Part shown: positions 8,432-17,776 of the stretch, piece after piece | Numbering within the stretch: position 1 is the stretch's first letter | How the letters are laid out: each line of letters starts with the position of its first letter | NCBI RefSeq assembly: GCF_001458435.1 | Contig: NZ_CYSF01000006.1 | Span: 666,298-730,297, forward strand | DNA: 64,000 bases | DNA from: Thalassovita mediterranea | GTDB lineage: Bacteria; Pseudomonadota; Alphaproteobacteria; Rhodobacterales; Rhodobacteraceae | Direction: 5' to 3' | Made by a program: the position numbers and the translations under genes | The notes under the pieces: model-generated | What the model was told of the DNA's origin: nothing | Database searches by the model: none | What the model saw: only the letters and a program-made list of their open reading frames with translations

Positions 8432-9778
8432 TCAATCGCGGCGCAGATCGGCGCCAAGGCCGCCCATCAGATCCTCAAAAATCGGGAAAGAGGTGGCAAT
8501 CGGGCTGCCATCATCCACCGACACCGGCGCATTTGCCGCCATGCCCATCACCATGAAGCTCATGGCGATGCGGTGGTCCAGATGACTCTCACAGGTGGCG
8601 CCACCGGGCACATTGCCGTGACCGCGCCCTTTGACGATCCACCAATCTTCGCCCTCATCCACCTCAACACCGTTCAGACGCAGACCCTTGGCCATCGCGT
8701 CGATCCGGTCACTTTCCTTCACGCGCAGCTCTTTCACACCGCGCATCACCGTGTCCCCCTCGGCAAAGGCCGCGACAACGGACAGCACAGGGTATTCATC
8801 GATCATGCTGGCCGCACCTTCGGGGTCAATTTCGGCCCCTTTCAGGTCGGGCGAGAAACGTGCGCGCAGATCGGCGACCGGCTCCCCCCCCTCTTCGCGC
8901 TCGTTCTCAAACGTCAGGTCCGCGCCCATGGATTGCAGCGCATAGAACAGACCGGCGCGGGTCGGGTTCAGACCGATGTTGGGCACCAGAACGTCCGAAC
9001 CGGGCGTGATGATCGCCGCACAAACAGGGAAAGCGGCCGAGGACGGATCGCGCGGCACCACAATGGTTTGCGGCTTCAGCTCAGGCCGCCCTTTCAGGGT
9101 GATGACACGGCCCTCTTCGGTCACTTCGGTGCGGATATCGGCACCGAAACCGGCCAGCATCCGTTCGGTGTGATCGCGGGTCGCTTCCTTTTCGATCACT
9201 ACAGTCTCGCCCGGCGCATTCAGACCCGCCAGCAGCACCGCCGATTTCACCTGCGCCGACGGCATCGGCACCTCATAGCGCACCGGCACCGGATCAGCCG
9301 CGCCAACAATGGTCATCGGCAGACGGCCACCAGAGCGGCCATAGGACTGCGCCCCAAACAGCGCAATCGGATCCGTCACCCGCGCCATCGGACGCCCGTT
9401 GAGCGACGCATCCCCCGTGAAAGTCACCGTGATCGGCGTCGTCGCCATCGCGCCCATGATCAGGCGCACACCGGTGCCAGAGTTGCCGCAATCAATCACA
9501 TTGTCAGGTTCGGCAAAGCCACCCACGCCGACGCCATGCACATGCCATGTGCCATCCTCGTCGCGCGTGATCTCTGCCCCGAAGGCGCGCATCGCCTTGG
9601 CGGTGTCCAGTACGTCCTCACCTTCCAGCAGGCCGGTGACTACGGTCTCACCCACCGCCATCGCGCCGAACAACAGCGACCGGTGGCTGATGGATTTATC
9701 GCCGGGCACATGGGCCTCACCCTTCAGCGGGCCGCATTTGTGCGATGACATCGGAATGGGGGTGCCGTGGCCGGACAT
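8432..9778 (-). CDS. aroA: 3-phosphoshikimate 1-carboxyvinyltransferase (EPSP synthase, class II-like)
   Basis: 448 residues; sixth step of the shikimate pathway, joining shikimate-3-phosphate and phosphoenolpyruvate. The protein follows the Agrobacterium CP4-type sequence closely in several blocks: [52 protein letters not shown] and [10 protein letters not shown]. At the glyphosate-selectivity position it has glycine (Gly101 in [10 protein letters not shown]) where CP4 has alanine. The ATG at 9778 is accepted because the frame does not extend much further. On the minus strand it follows trmB after 143 bases and precedes cmk. Confidence 0.96.
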   Translation of the reverse strand: MSGHGTPIPMSSHKCGPLKGEAHVPGDKSISHRSLLFGAMAVGETVVTGLLEGEDVLDTAKAMRAFGAEITRDEDGTWHVHGVGVGGFAEPDNVIDCGNSGTGVRLIMGAMATTPITVTFTGDASLNGRPMARVTDPIALFGAQSYGRSGGRLPMTIVGAADPVPVRYEVPMPSAQVKSAVLLAGLNAPGETVVIEKEATRDHTERMLAGFGADIRTEVTEEGRVITLKGRPELKPQTIVVPRDPSSAAFPVCAAIITPGSDVLVPNIGLNPTRAGLFYALQSMGADLTFENEREEGGEPVADLRARFSPDLKGAEIDPEGAASMIDEYPVLSVVAAFAEGDTVMRGVKELRVKESDRIDAMAKGLRLNGVEVDEGEDWWIVKGRGHGNVPGGATCESHLDHRIAMSFMVMGMAANAPVSVDDGSPIATSFPIFEDLMGGLGADLRRD

Positions 9779-9879
9779 GGTGCGCTCTCCTCAAAGTCTT
9801 CCCCGCTGATAGCGCAAACCCAAAGGTGCGTCCATATAGACCCGCCGACAAAAGGAAAGAGGCGCCGCGATCCACCACA

Positions 9880-9909
9880 GCGCCCCTTTCAATGTTCTGA
9901 TAAATACTC
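9880..9909 (-). repeat. Partial copy of the GAGTATTT...GAACATTGAAAGGGGCGC motif
   Basis: On the minus strand GAGTATTTATCAGAACATTG followed by AAAGGGGCGC, 12 bases after the trmB stop. It matches the right half of the composite element at 15212-15272 in the same orientation relative to the gene before it. Confidence 0.6.
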
Positions 9910-9921
9910 AATCCACACCGC

Positions 9922-10668
9922 TCACACGCGGCGGAAGGTCAGGTAATGCGGCGTCCGCCCTTCGCGCAGTGCTTTCTGCTCATAGCGGGTGGAAATCCAG
10001 TCCTCCCACGACTGACGCCAATCCTCCGGCCCCTCGGCCAGCCATTCAAAACCGGCCTTCGGCACCTCTTGCAAGGTCTGGCGCACATAGTCGGGAATAT
10101 CGGTCGCCACGCGGAAAATCGCACCGGGCTTCAGCACGCGGGCCAGTGGTTGCAGGTGTTCCTGCGTCACAAAGCGGCGGCGGTGGTGGCGTTTTTTCGG
10201 CCACGGATCGGGGTAGAGGAGGAAGGCACGGCTGATCGACGCTTCTGGCAACACATCAAACATATCGCGCGCATCGCCGGGGTGGACCTTGACGTTCTCA
10301 ACACCCGCGTCACGGATTTTGCCCAACAGCATCGCAACCCCGTTGATATAGGGTTCACAGCCGATGATGCCGACATCGCGGTTGCTAGCTGCCTGATGCA
10401 CCATATGTTCGCCGCCGCCAAATCCGACCTCCAGCCAGACGTCTTTGCCGGGGAACATCTGTTCCAGATCCAGCGGGGTGCGGTCGGGGTTTTCCTCCCA
10501 ACCGACAGCGCCGGGCGACAGGGCGGCCAGATCTTCGTCCAGATACTTCTGCTGGCTATCGCGCAGACCCTTACCTTTGAAACGGCCATAGAAATTGCGC
10601 CACGGCGCGCCCGAGGGGTGGCCTTTCGGGTGATCTGCACCGGATGTATCGTCAGGAGTATCTGCCAT
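9922..10668 (-). CDS. trmB: tRNA (guanine-N7-)-methyltransferase
   Basis: 248-residue SAM-dependent enzyme that makes m7G46 in tRNA. EVGFGGGEHMVHQA is the SAM-binding loop, and LLYPDPWPKKRHHRRRFV is the TrmB signature that contacts tRNA. The C-terminus TRYEQKALREGRTPHYLTF is also typical. The first ~20 residues are a polar, Gly/Asp/His-rich tail. It lies downstream of metK on the same strand but beyond a terminator and a hairpin-rich gap of 239 bases, so it probably has its own promoter. Confidence 0.95.
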   Translation of the reverse strand: MADTPDDTSGADHPKGHPSGAPWRNFYGRFKGKGLRDSQQKYLDEDLAALSPGAVGWEENPDRTPLDLEQMFPGKDVWLEVGFGGGEHMVHQAASNRDVGIIGCEPYINGVAMLLGKIRDAGVENVKVHPGDARDMFDVLPEASISRAFLLYPDPWPKKRHHRRRFVTQEHLQPLARVLKPGAIFRVATDIPDYVRQTLQEVPKAGFEWLAEGPEDWRQSWEDWISTRYEQKALREGRTPHYLTFRRV

Positions 10669-10756
10669 GGTCTCTCACGCATTTGGTTGGCCAGAGCCTT
10701 TGCCGCAAGGCGTGCGCGGCGTCAAGGGGTGCAGCTATTTCCCTATTCGACGTACC

Positions 10757-10812
10757 GCCCGACCGATAGGTCGGGCTGCGCCTGCCTGCCGCTCGGCAGG
10801 CGCATTCGCGCC
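10757..10812. other. Cluster of three hairpins between metK and trmB
   Basis: Three adjacent perfect or near-perfect inverted repeats: GCCCGACC-GATA-GGTCGGGC (10757-10776), GCCTGCC-GCTC-GGCAGGC (10784-10801) and GGCGC-ATTC-GCGCC (10799-10812). The second and third overlap and are mutually exclusive. No T-tract follows. The function is not known. Confidence 0.6.
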
Positions 10813-10843
10813 TACCCAGGCAGACGCCGCCCTAAGCTCTTAA

Positions 10844-10883
10844 AACGAAAATAGCCGCAATACCGATGGGTGTCGCGACTATT
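10844..10883 (-). terminator. Terminator of metK
   Basis: On the minus strand AATAGTCGC/GCGGCTATT (9 pairs, one G-T) enclosing a 16-base loop and followed by TTCGTTTTAA, 25 bases after the metK stop. Confidence 0.65.
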
Positions 10884-10907
10884 AAATATGTAATTCGACG
10901 TCAGCCC

Positions 10908-12113
10908 TTAGGCGGTCGCAAAGGCGATCTTGCCAACCTCTTTCTTCAGCTGCTCTACCAGATCAACCGCTTCCCACGAGAAGCCGCCGTCCGCATCCGG
11001 TGTACGGCCGAAGTGGCCGTAAGCGGCTGTGCGGGCATAGATCGGGCGGTTCAGGCCCAGATGGGTGCGGATGCCGCGCGGGGTCAGGTCCATCACATGT
11101 GGAATCGCCGCCTCAATCTCTGCCGCGTCCACCTGACCTGTGCCGTGCAGATCCGCATAGATCGACAGCGGGTGGGATACCCCAATCGCATAGCTCAACT
11201 GAATGGTGCAACGATCGGCCAGACCGGCTGCCACAACGTTTTTCGCCAGATAGCGTGCCGCATAGGCTGCGGAACGGTCCACTTTGGTCGGATCTTTACC
11301 GGAAAACGCACCGCCACCGTGCGGTGCGGCACCGCCGTAAGTGTCCACGATGATCTTGCGCCCAGTCAGACCCGCGTCCCCATCAGGGCCGCCGATTACG
11401 AACTTGCCGGTCGGGTTCACGTGCCAGATGGTATCGGCGCTGATCCAGCCCTCGGGCAGGGTGTCGCGGATGTAAGGCTCTACAATGTCGCGAATATCTG
11501 CGCTGGTCTGGGTTTCGTCCGCATGCTGGGTCGACAACACGATAGAGGACACGCCAACCGGCTTGCCATCCACATAGTTGACCGAGATTTGCGATTTCGC
11601 ATCAGGGCGCAGGGTCGGCTCGGCACCGGATTTGCGCGCATTTGCCAGGCGACGCAGGATCGCGTGGCTATACTGGATCGGCGCAGGCATCAGTGCATCG
11701 GTTTCATTGGTGGCGTAGCCAAACATGATCCCCTGATCGCCAGCGCCCTCTTCCTTGTCCGCCGCAGCATCAACACCCTGGGCAATGTGGGCGGATTGTT
11801 CGTGCAAGAGGTTGGTGATTTCCACAGTTTCGTGGTGGAACTTGTCCTGCTCATAGCCGATGTCTTTGATACAGGCGCGGGCGATCTCGTCAATCTTGCC
11901 CATGTATTCGGTCAGTTTGCTCTGATCCGACAGGCCCACTTCACCGCCGATCACAACGCGGTTGGTGGTGGCAAAGGTTTCAGCGGCAACGCGCGCTTCG
12001 GGTTCTTCGGCCAGAAAGGCATCCAGCACAGCGTCAGAGATGCGGTCACACACCTTATCGGGATGGCCCTCTGAAACGGACTCAGAGGTGAAGGTGTAGG
12101 TCGATCGTGTCAT
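10908..12113 (-). CDS. metK: S-adenosylmethionine synthetase
   Basis: 401 residues; makes SAM from ATP and methionine. The signatures GQGLMFGYA-like [14 protein letters not shown] and [16 protein letters not shown] are both visible, and the N-terminus [16 protein letters not shown] carries the ATP-binding histidine and the metal-binding residues. Alphaproteobacterial MetK proteins are a little longer than E. coli's 384. The start at 12113 lies behind GGAG, which is part of the SAM/SAH riboswitch just upstream; an ATG five codons earlier overlaps that riboswitch and is rejected. Regulation is therefore expected to be translational, by SAM itself. Confidence 0.97.
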   Translation of the reverse strand: MTRSTYTFTSESVSEGHPDKVCDRISDAVLDAFLAEEPEARVAAETFATTNRVVIGGEVGLSDQSKLTEYMGKIDEIARACIKDIGYEQDKFHHETVEITNLLHEQSAHIAQGVDAAADKEEGAGDQGIMFGYATNETDALMPAPIQYSHAILRRLANARKSGAEPTLRPDAKSQISVNYVDGKPVGVSSIVLSTQHADETQTSADIRDIVEPYIRDTLPEGWISADTIWHVNPTGKFVIGGPDGDAGLTGRKIIVDTYGGAAPHGGGAFSGKDPTKVDRSAAYAARYLAKNVVAAGLADRCTIQLSYAIGVSHPLSIYADLHGTGQVDAAEIEAAIPHVMDLTPRGIRTHLGLNRPIYARTAAYGHFGRTPDADGGFSWEAVDLVEQLKKEVGKIAFATA

Positions 12114-12120
12114 GGGATAT

Positions 12121-12168
12121 TGCTCCATTAAGGTCTGCCCGCCACGTCAGGAAGCCGTTGTGACGGGG
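12121..12168 (-). promoter_or_regulatory. SAM/SAH riboswitch upstream of metK
   Basis: On the minus strand the leader contains GTCACAACGGCTTCCTGACG and then ATGGAGCA, matching the conserved core of the SAM/SAH riboswitch known from Rhodobacterales metK leaders. The P1 stem CCGTCAC/GTGGCGG forms seven pairs (one G-U), and the pseudoknot strand contains the GGAG ribosome-binding site of metK. Ligand binding should hide that site and lower metK translation. Recognition is by memory of the consensus; a covariance search would settle it. Confidence 0.88.
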
Positions 12169-12203
12169 AATTCCAAACTCGTTACGCGTCACGCAATGTG
12201 AGG

Positions 12204-13712
12204 TCAATCAGCAAAACGGCGCAAAACAGCGCGCTGATAGGCCCAAATCGCGAAAAACAGCGTAATCAGGGCAGATAGCGCCAATAGATCGCCTGTCACG
12301 CTATAAATTGTTCGTGAGGCAGGCGCGGGCAGCGGGTGATCCACATGGCCGGCCACACCCAGCGGTAGGGCGGCCAGCACGCGGCCTTTGGAATCAATCA
12401 CCGCCGATACGCCTGTGTTGGCCGCCCGCACCATCGGCAGGCCCTGTTCAATCGCCCGCAACCGCGCCTGCGCCAGATGCTGATAAGGGCCGGAGATTTG
12501 GCCAAACCATGCATCATTCGTCAGTTGCATCAAAAACGCCGGACGCTCTGGCGCCGCGCCCACATCATTGGGGAACACCGCCTCATAACAGATCAACGGC
12601 AATGCACGCCCCAAAGCGCCCAAATCCATCAGGCGCGGACCCGGACCTGCGGAAAACCCATCGCCTTGCGTGGTCGCCATGCCATGAATGCCAAAGCGCG
12701 CCATCACATTGCCAAAGGGCACATATTCACCAAAGGGCACGAGGTGGTATTTATCGTAGATCTGGCTAACGCGGCCTTCGCTATCTAGCAGCGCCGCGCT
12801 GTTATAGATCTGCCGCCCTTCAAACCGCTGAATGCCAAACACCAGCGGCACGCCCTTTGCCGCATCTGCCATCACCGCCAATGTGCGATCCGCACGGTCC
12901 AGCGCCACAGGCACCGATGTTTCAGGCCAGATGATCAGATCAGGGCGCGGGTTTGCCTCGCTCGCCGCAATCGCACGGCGGAAAAACGTTGGAATATGCG
13001 CCGGATCCCATTTTTGATGCTGCGGCGCATTGGGCTGCACCAGCCGAACCACAGGCCGATCTGTCAGATCCTCAGGCGCGCCTTGCAAGGCGTTGCCAGT
13101 GATCCAAAACAGCGCAAAACCCAACCCCACCAGCGCACCGCGCCAGTCACGCTGACCTGCCATCACGATCGCCGCCCCAAACAGCAGCGCCAACAGCGTC
13201 AGCCCTTGTGGGCCAATGATCGCCGCCCATTGCGCCACAGGCGTTTCAATCCAGATGTGCCCAATCAGCGCCCAGGGAAAACCGGTGAAGATATAGCTGC
13301 GCAAAAACTCCGCCGCCGCCAGCAGCACCGCCGCGCCCCACAGCCCCATACGCAAGCGTACAGAAATACCGCCCGCCGCGCCCCAGAACAGCGCCATACC
13401 GCCCGCCATCCCGATGAGGGCAAAGGGCGCCATCCAACCATGGCGCGCCAGATCGACCAGAAAGGGCTCAATGATCCACGACAGCGCCAGCGCAAAATAA
13501 CCAAAGCCAAAGGCCCAGCCGCGCCAAAACCCTTGCCGTGCGGTTCCGGCCAATGACACCCGCAACAGACCCAGCCCCAAGCCGATCAGCGACAGAAACC
13601 ACAGATCAAACGGCGCCTGTCCGGTGGCCGCAATCACCCCCGCGCCAACAGACACCAAGAGGCCACGCCACCCCTCAGCCCGCACCCAGCGCCAGCTTGC
13701 TACCTCGGCCAC
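12204..13712 (-). CDS. lnt: Apolipoprotein N-acyltransferase
   Basis: 502-residue inner-membrane enzyme that adds the third acyl chain to lipoproteins. Several hydrophobic helices fill residues ~1-200, followed by a nitrilase-like periplasmic domain. The catalytic triad is visible as Glu in IIWPETSVP, Lys in YDKYHLVPFGEYVPF and Cys in LICYEAVFP. A final helix near the C-terminus completes the topology. Located 11 bases after corC and transcribed with it; the arrangement ybeY-corC-lnt is widely conserved. It would mature the small lipoprotein encoded at 16522-16836, among others. Confidence 0.95.
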   Translation of the reverse strand: MAEVASWRWVRAEGWRGLLVSVGAGVIAATGQAPFDLWFLSLIGLGLGLLRVSLAGTARQGFWRGWAFGFGYFALALSWIIEPFLVDLARHGWMAPFALIGMAGGMALFWGAAGGISVRLRMGLWGAAVLLAAAEFLRSYIFTGFPWALIGHIWIETPVAQWAAIIGPQGLTLLALLFGAAIVMAGQRDWRGALVGLGFALFWITGNALQGAPEDLTDRPVVRLVQPNAPQHQKWDPAHIPTFFRRAIAASEANPRPDLIIWPETSVPVALDRADRTLAVMADAAKGVPLVFGIQRFEGRQIYNSAALLDSEGRVSQIYDKYHLVPFGEYVPFGNVMARFGIHGMATTQGDGFSAGPGPRLMDLGALGRALPLICYEAVFPNDVGAAPERPAFLMQLTNDAWFGQISGPYQHLAQARLRAIEQGLPMVRAANTGVSAVIDSKGRVLAALPLGVAGHVDHPLPAPASRTIYSVTGDLLALSALITLFFAIWAYQRAVLRRFAD

Positions 13713-13723
13713 GCCCGCGCCGC

Positions 13724-14605
13724 TCAGCCGGTTTTCAGCCGCACGCGCAGCCGCTTGATCCGGCGCGGATCAGCGTCCACCACCATGATCTCATGCCCCG
13801 CAGGGTGCTGAACCACCTCGCCGCGCACGGGCACACGCCCACACAGCAGGAAGACCAAACCGCCTAAAGTGTCGATCTCTTCTTCGTCGATCTCGGCACT
13901 GTCGGTCAGCGACAGGCCGATCTCTTCCTCGAACTCATCCAGCGGGGTTTTGGATAGCGCCAGATACTCACCGGGTTTCTCAGCGATCCAGAACTTGTCA
14001 TCCTCGGCGTCGTGTTCATCCTCGATCTCACCGACGACCTGTTCGATCAGATCCTCGATGGTCAGCAGGCCATCCACGCCACCAAATTCGTCAATCACCA
14101 GCGCCATATGCCGCCGTTCGGTCTGCATCTTCTGCAACAAGACGCCCAACGACATCGACGGCGGCACGTATAGCAGCGGGCGCAGCATCGCCTTCAGCGA
14201 AAACTCCTCGCCCTCACCGCCATTGAAGCCAAAGCGCAGGGCAAAATCCTTCAGGTGAACCATGCCCAGCGGCGTGTCCAAGGTGCCGCTGTAAACCGGC
14301 AGACGGGTGAACCCCGTTTCGCGCAGCACCTGCACCAGTTCCTCACGGCTGGTGGTTTCCGCCACGGCGATAATATCAGCCTTGGGAATGGCGACGTCGC
14401 GCACCCGTACCCGTGCAAGGGCATTCATCAATGTCTGATGCTGGCGTTGCGTGTTGGCCTGCGTCAGGGGCGCGGTCTGATCCTCCGCCGTTTGCGCAGT
14501 GCCTTTGGCCCCGAAAAGCCGCTTAAAAATACCCGGTTTCGGGTGCTCCAGTGTCAGTGGCGCGCTGTGCGCCGCCGTAGAAGAGCCGTCAGGTCCGTCG
14601 CCCAT
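13724..14605 (-). CDS. CorC/TlyC-type CBS-domain protein
   Basis: 293-residue cytoplasmic protein with two CBS domains (residues ~70-200, including VRDVAIPKADIIAV and VIDEFGGVDGLLTIEDLIEQVVGEI) and a C-terminal transporter-associated domain (~215-290). There are no membrane helices, so it is of the short CorC type, linked to Mg/Co efflux and membrane integrity, although often annotated as hemolysin. It lies between ybeY and lnt, its usual place. N-terminal ~60 residues are variable and polar. Confidence 0.9.
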   Translation of the reverse strand: MGDGPDGSSTAAHSAPLTLEHPKPGIFKRLFGAKGTAQTAEDQTAPLTQANTQRQHQTLMNALARVRVRDVAIPKADIIAVAETTSREELVQVLRETGFTRLPVYSGTLDTPLGMVHLKDFALRFGFNGGEGEEFSLKAMLRPLLYVPPSMSLGVLLQKMQTERRHMALVIDEFGGVDGLLTIEDLIEQVVGEIEDEHDAEDDKFWIAEKPGEYLALSKTPLDEFEEEIGLSLTDSAEIDEEEIDTLGGLVFLLCGRVPVRGEVVQHPAGHEIMVVDADPRRIKRLRVRLKTG

Positions 14606-14666
14606 CTTACCTTTCCAAATTGTTCAGGACCCAATGTGGGTCCTTCAGTCTAACGACACAAGCCGT

Positions 14667-15161
14667 TCAATCTATATTATATGGGTCAGAGATACCCATT
14701 TTGCCAAGTATCTCGACCTCGATCCCTTCCATCAACGTGGCATCCTTGTCACGAATGTGATCAAAGCCCAGCAAATGCAGGGTTGCGTGGATCAACAGAT
14801 GGGTGATGTGATCGGCGGCTGGCTTGCCCGCCTCCGCCGCTTCGCGCAGGCAGGTGTCATAGGAAATCGCGATATCGCCCAGTTCGGGATCAAATCCTTC
14901 GGGCGCCTCGGGCAAGGCGCCCTCTTCCTCGGCGCCGCGCTCCTCAGACGGCCAGGACAACACGTTGGTCGCCTTGCCTTTGTCGCGGAACTCTTCGTTC
15001 AGCTCTGCAATGCGCGCATCATCGCAACCCATAACGCAGACCTCCCACGCCTCCGGATCATAGCCGAAATGTGCGAGCGTCGCCGCAACCGCCACATCAG
15101 CGCGCGCCTCCAGATCCTGCGCCTGCCAACGGGGGTCTTCGTATATCACATCAACTGTCAT
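14667..15161 (-). CDS. ybeY: Endoribonuclease YbeY (rRNA maturation factor)
   Basis: 164-residue metal-dependent RNase needed for 16S rRNA 3'-end maturation and ribosome quality control. The zinc motif H-x3-H-x5-H is intact in HATLHLLGFDH, preceded by LGDIAISYDTC. An acidic insertion (residues ~75-93, SEERGAEEEGALPEAPEGFD) lengthens it a little compared with E. coli. Between phoH and corC, the typical operon position. Confidence 0.94.
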   Translation of the reverse strand: MTVDVIYEDPRWQAQDLEARADVAVAATLAHFGYDPEAWEVCVMGCDDARIAELNEEFRDKGKATNVLSWPSEERGAEEEGALPEAPEGFDPELGDIAISYDTCLREAAEAGKPAADHITHLLIHATLHLLGFDHIRDKDATLMEGIEVEILGKMGISDPYNID

Positions 15162-15211
15162 ACCTGCGCCCTTAGACCATCATGCCACCAATGAAAATGG
15201 GGCACGAAACC

Positions 15212-15272
15212 GCGCCCCTTTCAATGTTCCAAAAATACTCCCGCCGGAGGCGATCCATACGCTGCCGTATGG
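15212..15272 (-). repeat. Composite 3'-flanking element (full copy)
   Basis: Read on the minus strand, 31 bases after the phoH stop: CCATACG-GCAG-CGTATGG, then ATCG, the small hairpin CTCCGGCGGGAG, then GTATTTTTGGAACATTGAAA and GGGGCGC. The left palindrome recurs at 43311 and 50092 and the right half at 9880, each close to a stop codon. I recall similar strings in other Rhodobacteraceae but cannot check that here. Confidence 0.65.
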
Positions 15273-15303
15273 CGCAACGTCGAACAGACACATAGGGAAG
15301 CGC

Positions 15304-16329
<1,026 letters not shown>

Positions 16330-16464
16330 ACAGATCTCCTTGTTTCGGCCACCCTCAAAAATTGAGGCTCACTTGAGTCGGGGCCATGTAGCTATGGTGC
16401 CAAACACGCCCCCTCTCCGCAAGATATAGTGCTATTTTGTGACAATCCCCGTACATACCGAAAC

Positions 16465-16497
16465 AAAAAAGCCGCCGGCGTGATCACCTGCGGCTTT
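16465..16497 (-). terminator. Terminator of the lipoprotein/OmpA-like pair
   Basis: AAAGCCGC/GCGGCTTT stem, followed on the minus strand by six T residues and located 25 bases after the lipoprotein stop. It separates this pair from phoH. Confidence 0.8.
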
Positions 16498-16521
16498 CTT
16501 AGATCGATTATCAGGCGCGTT

Positions 16522-16836
16522 TTACAGCGGATCGACGATGAACGTGCCCTTTTTGAACGGACCCACAGCGGTTTCAGGCGGGGCCACGTTGGAACAGACC
16601 GGAACGCCATATTTGTCGCGGCGCGCGTCAGCGTAGCCTTCGACACCATCGTCGATGATCCAGTGATCACAGCCGTTCGGGTCAACCCAGATGCCAGCGA
16701 CCAGCTGGCTGAGGTGTTTTTTATCTGTACCGCGGTCGCGGGTTTTGTCCCCTTGCACGGGCGCATGGCCGCCGGTGGCGCAGGCGGACAGCATCCCGAC
16801 AGTTGCGAGGGCCAGTGTGGCTTTTACCAAAGTCAT
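16522..16836 (-). CDS. Small lipoprotein sharing a domain with its OmpA-like neighbour
   Basis: 104-residue predicted lipoprotein. The signal peptide MTLVKATLALATVGMLSACA ends in the lipobox LSAC, giving Cys19 as the lipidated residue. The mature part contains WVDPNGCDHWIIDDGVEGY and GVPVC, a cysteine-bracketed domain almost the same as the one in the upstream gene product, so the two arose by duplication. The frame continues upstream into the neighbouring gene, but the ATG at 16836 follows GAGGGA and starts the signal peptide. It is 16 bases after the OmpA-like gene and co-transcribed. The function is unknown; I do not recognise the shared domain by name. Confidence 0.8.
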   Translation of the reverse strand: MTLVKATLALATVGMLSACATGGHAPVQGDKTRDRGTDKKHLSQLVAGIWVDPNGCDHWIIDDGVEGYADARRDKYGVPVCSNVAPPETAVGPFKKGTFIVDPL

Positions 16837-16852
16837 TTGTTCGATCCCTCGA

Positions 16853-17422
16853 TTACTGGAAACACAAAATTTCAACGCGGCGGTTTTTCTGCATGCCCGC
16901 TGCGGTGGAGTTGGACGCAATCGGCATCCGTTCACCAAAACCACGCACGTCCGAAACCTGAACACCTGCCGCGCTCGCCACTTTGGCGACTGCGTTAGCA
17001 CGATTGAAGCTGAGCTTCATGTTATAGGCGTCAGACGCTCGGCTGTCGGTATGCCCCACGATGACAAAAGCGCGCGCCGAAGCAGAGGCAAAGAATTCCG
17101 CCAGACGCTTACGACCTGCAGAATTGATCCGATAGCTGTCCGTCGCAAACAGCTGGTCGGTGTTCACCGAGCCACACAGGTTCAAATCACGACAGACCGG
17201 CAATCCTTTGCGGGTCAGGTGCGGTGTCATGTAACCTTCGGCGCCATCATCCATCACCCAGTGTTCACACCCGTCCGGGTCGATCCAAATGGTGGGGATA
17301 TACCGTTCACCCTGAACAGTTGTTGTTTGCTGTTGTGCGACTGCCGACTGCGCAAGTGCGGTCAGCCCCAATGCTGACACAGCTGCACAGGCCATTGCAG
17401 TACGAAATGCCTTGATCATCAT
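16853..17422 (-). CDS. OmpA-family (peptidoglycan-binding) envelope protein
   Basis: 189 residues from the ATG at 17422, which follows an AGGG site. A signal peptide (MMIKAFRTAMACAAVSALGL...AVA) is followed by the domain WIDPDGCEHWVMDDGAEGY...GLPVC shared with the lipoprotein downstream, then a C-terminal OmpA-like domain (~100-189) with IVGHTDSRASDAYNMKLSFNRA and GFGERMPIASNSTAAGMQKNRR. That domain binds meso-diaminopimelate in peptidoglycan through its Asp and Arg. Inferred role: an envelope anchor working with the lipoprotein. The two Cys in the shared domain may form a disulfide. Confidence 0.85.
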   Translation of the reverse strand: MMIKAFRTAMACAAVSALGLTALAQSAVAQQQTTTVQGERYIPTIWIDPDGCEHWVMDDGAEGYMTPHLTRKGLPVCRDLNLCGSVNTDQLFATDSYRINSAGRKRLAEFFASASARAFVIVGHTDSRASDAYNMKLSFNRANAVAKVASAAGVQVSDVRGFGERMPIASNSTAAGMQKNRRVEILCFQ

Positions 17423-17687
17423 TTGTGCCAGCCCTGTTTCTATATGGTTCATATGATCGGTGCCATAATACCATCTTCAGACGGAAGGGTGCGAAACGGG
17501 CATCATGACAAACAAACTAGCCTTAAGTTTAACAGGTTTGCACGCTAAAGGAAGAATAAACAGCGCGTTATTACGCAAGATTTGGAAACAGGGGGTGCCG
17601 ATAGCACAAATTGATGTGGTAAATACAACAGTTCGGGCAAGTTTGACACAACTGCTGGGCAAATTGGCGAGCGCAACAGGTCGCGAT

Positions 17688-17716
17688 AAAAACGGCCTAT
17701 CCCACTGGACAGGCCG
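17688..17716 (-). terminator. Terminator downstream of miaB
   Basis: On the minus strand CGGCCTGTCC-AGTG-GGATAGGCCG, ten pairs (one G-T), followed by TTTTTATCGCG. It lies 60 bases after the miaB stop. Confidence 0.85.
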
Positions 17717-17720
17717 CACG

Positions 17721-17750
17721 CACACTTTTGCATTGAAAATGCAAAGTGTG
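17721..17750. repeat. Long hairpin between miaB and its terminator
   Basis: CACACTTTTGCATT/AATGCAAAGTGTG, 13 pairs with one bulged T and a three-base loop. There is no T-tract on either strand, so it is not a simple terminator; it could protect the miaB 3' end. The rest of 17423-17690 holds no gene I can support: an 85-codon plus-strand frame runs straight through both hairpins. Confidence 0.6.
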
Positions 17751-17776
17751 ATTACACCCTAGAGGCCATCAAAGGA

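Noticed and set aside
8573..9748. 391-codon open frame opposite aroA
   Set aside because: Arg/His-rich composition typical of an antisense frame; aroA is certain.
10669..10756. A further small gene in front of trmB
   Set aside because: No start codon with a ribosome site; the sequence is the trmB leader and hairpin cluster.
17505..17762. 85-codon frame in the gap between the OmpA-like gene and miaB
   Set aside because: Runs through the miaB terminator and a second hairpin, no domain; the gap is better read as regulatory and 3'-end sequence.
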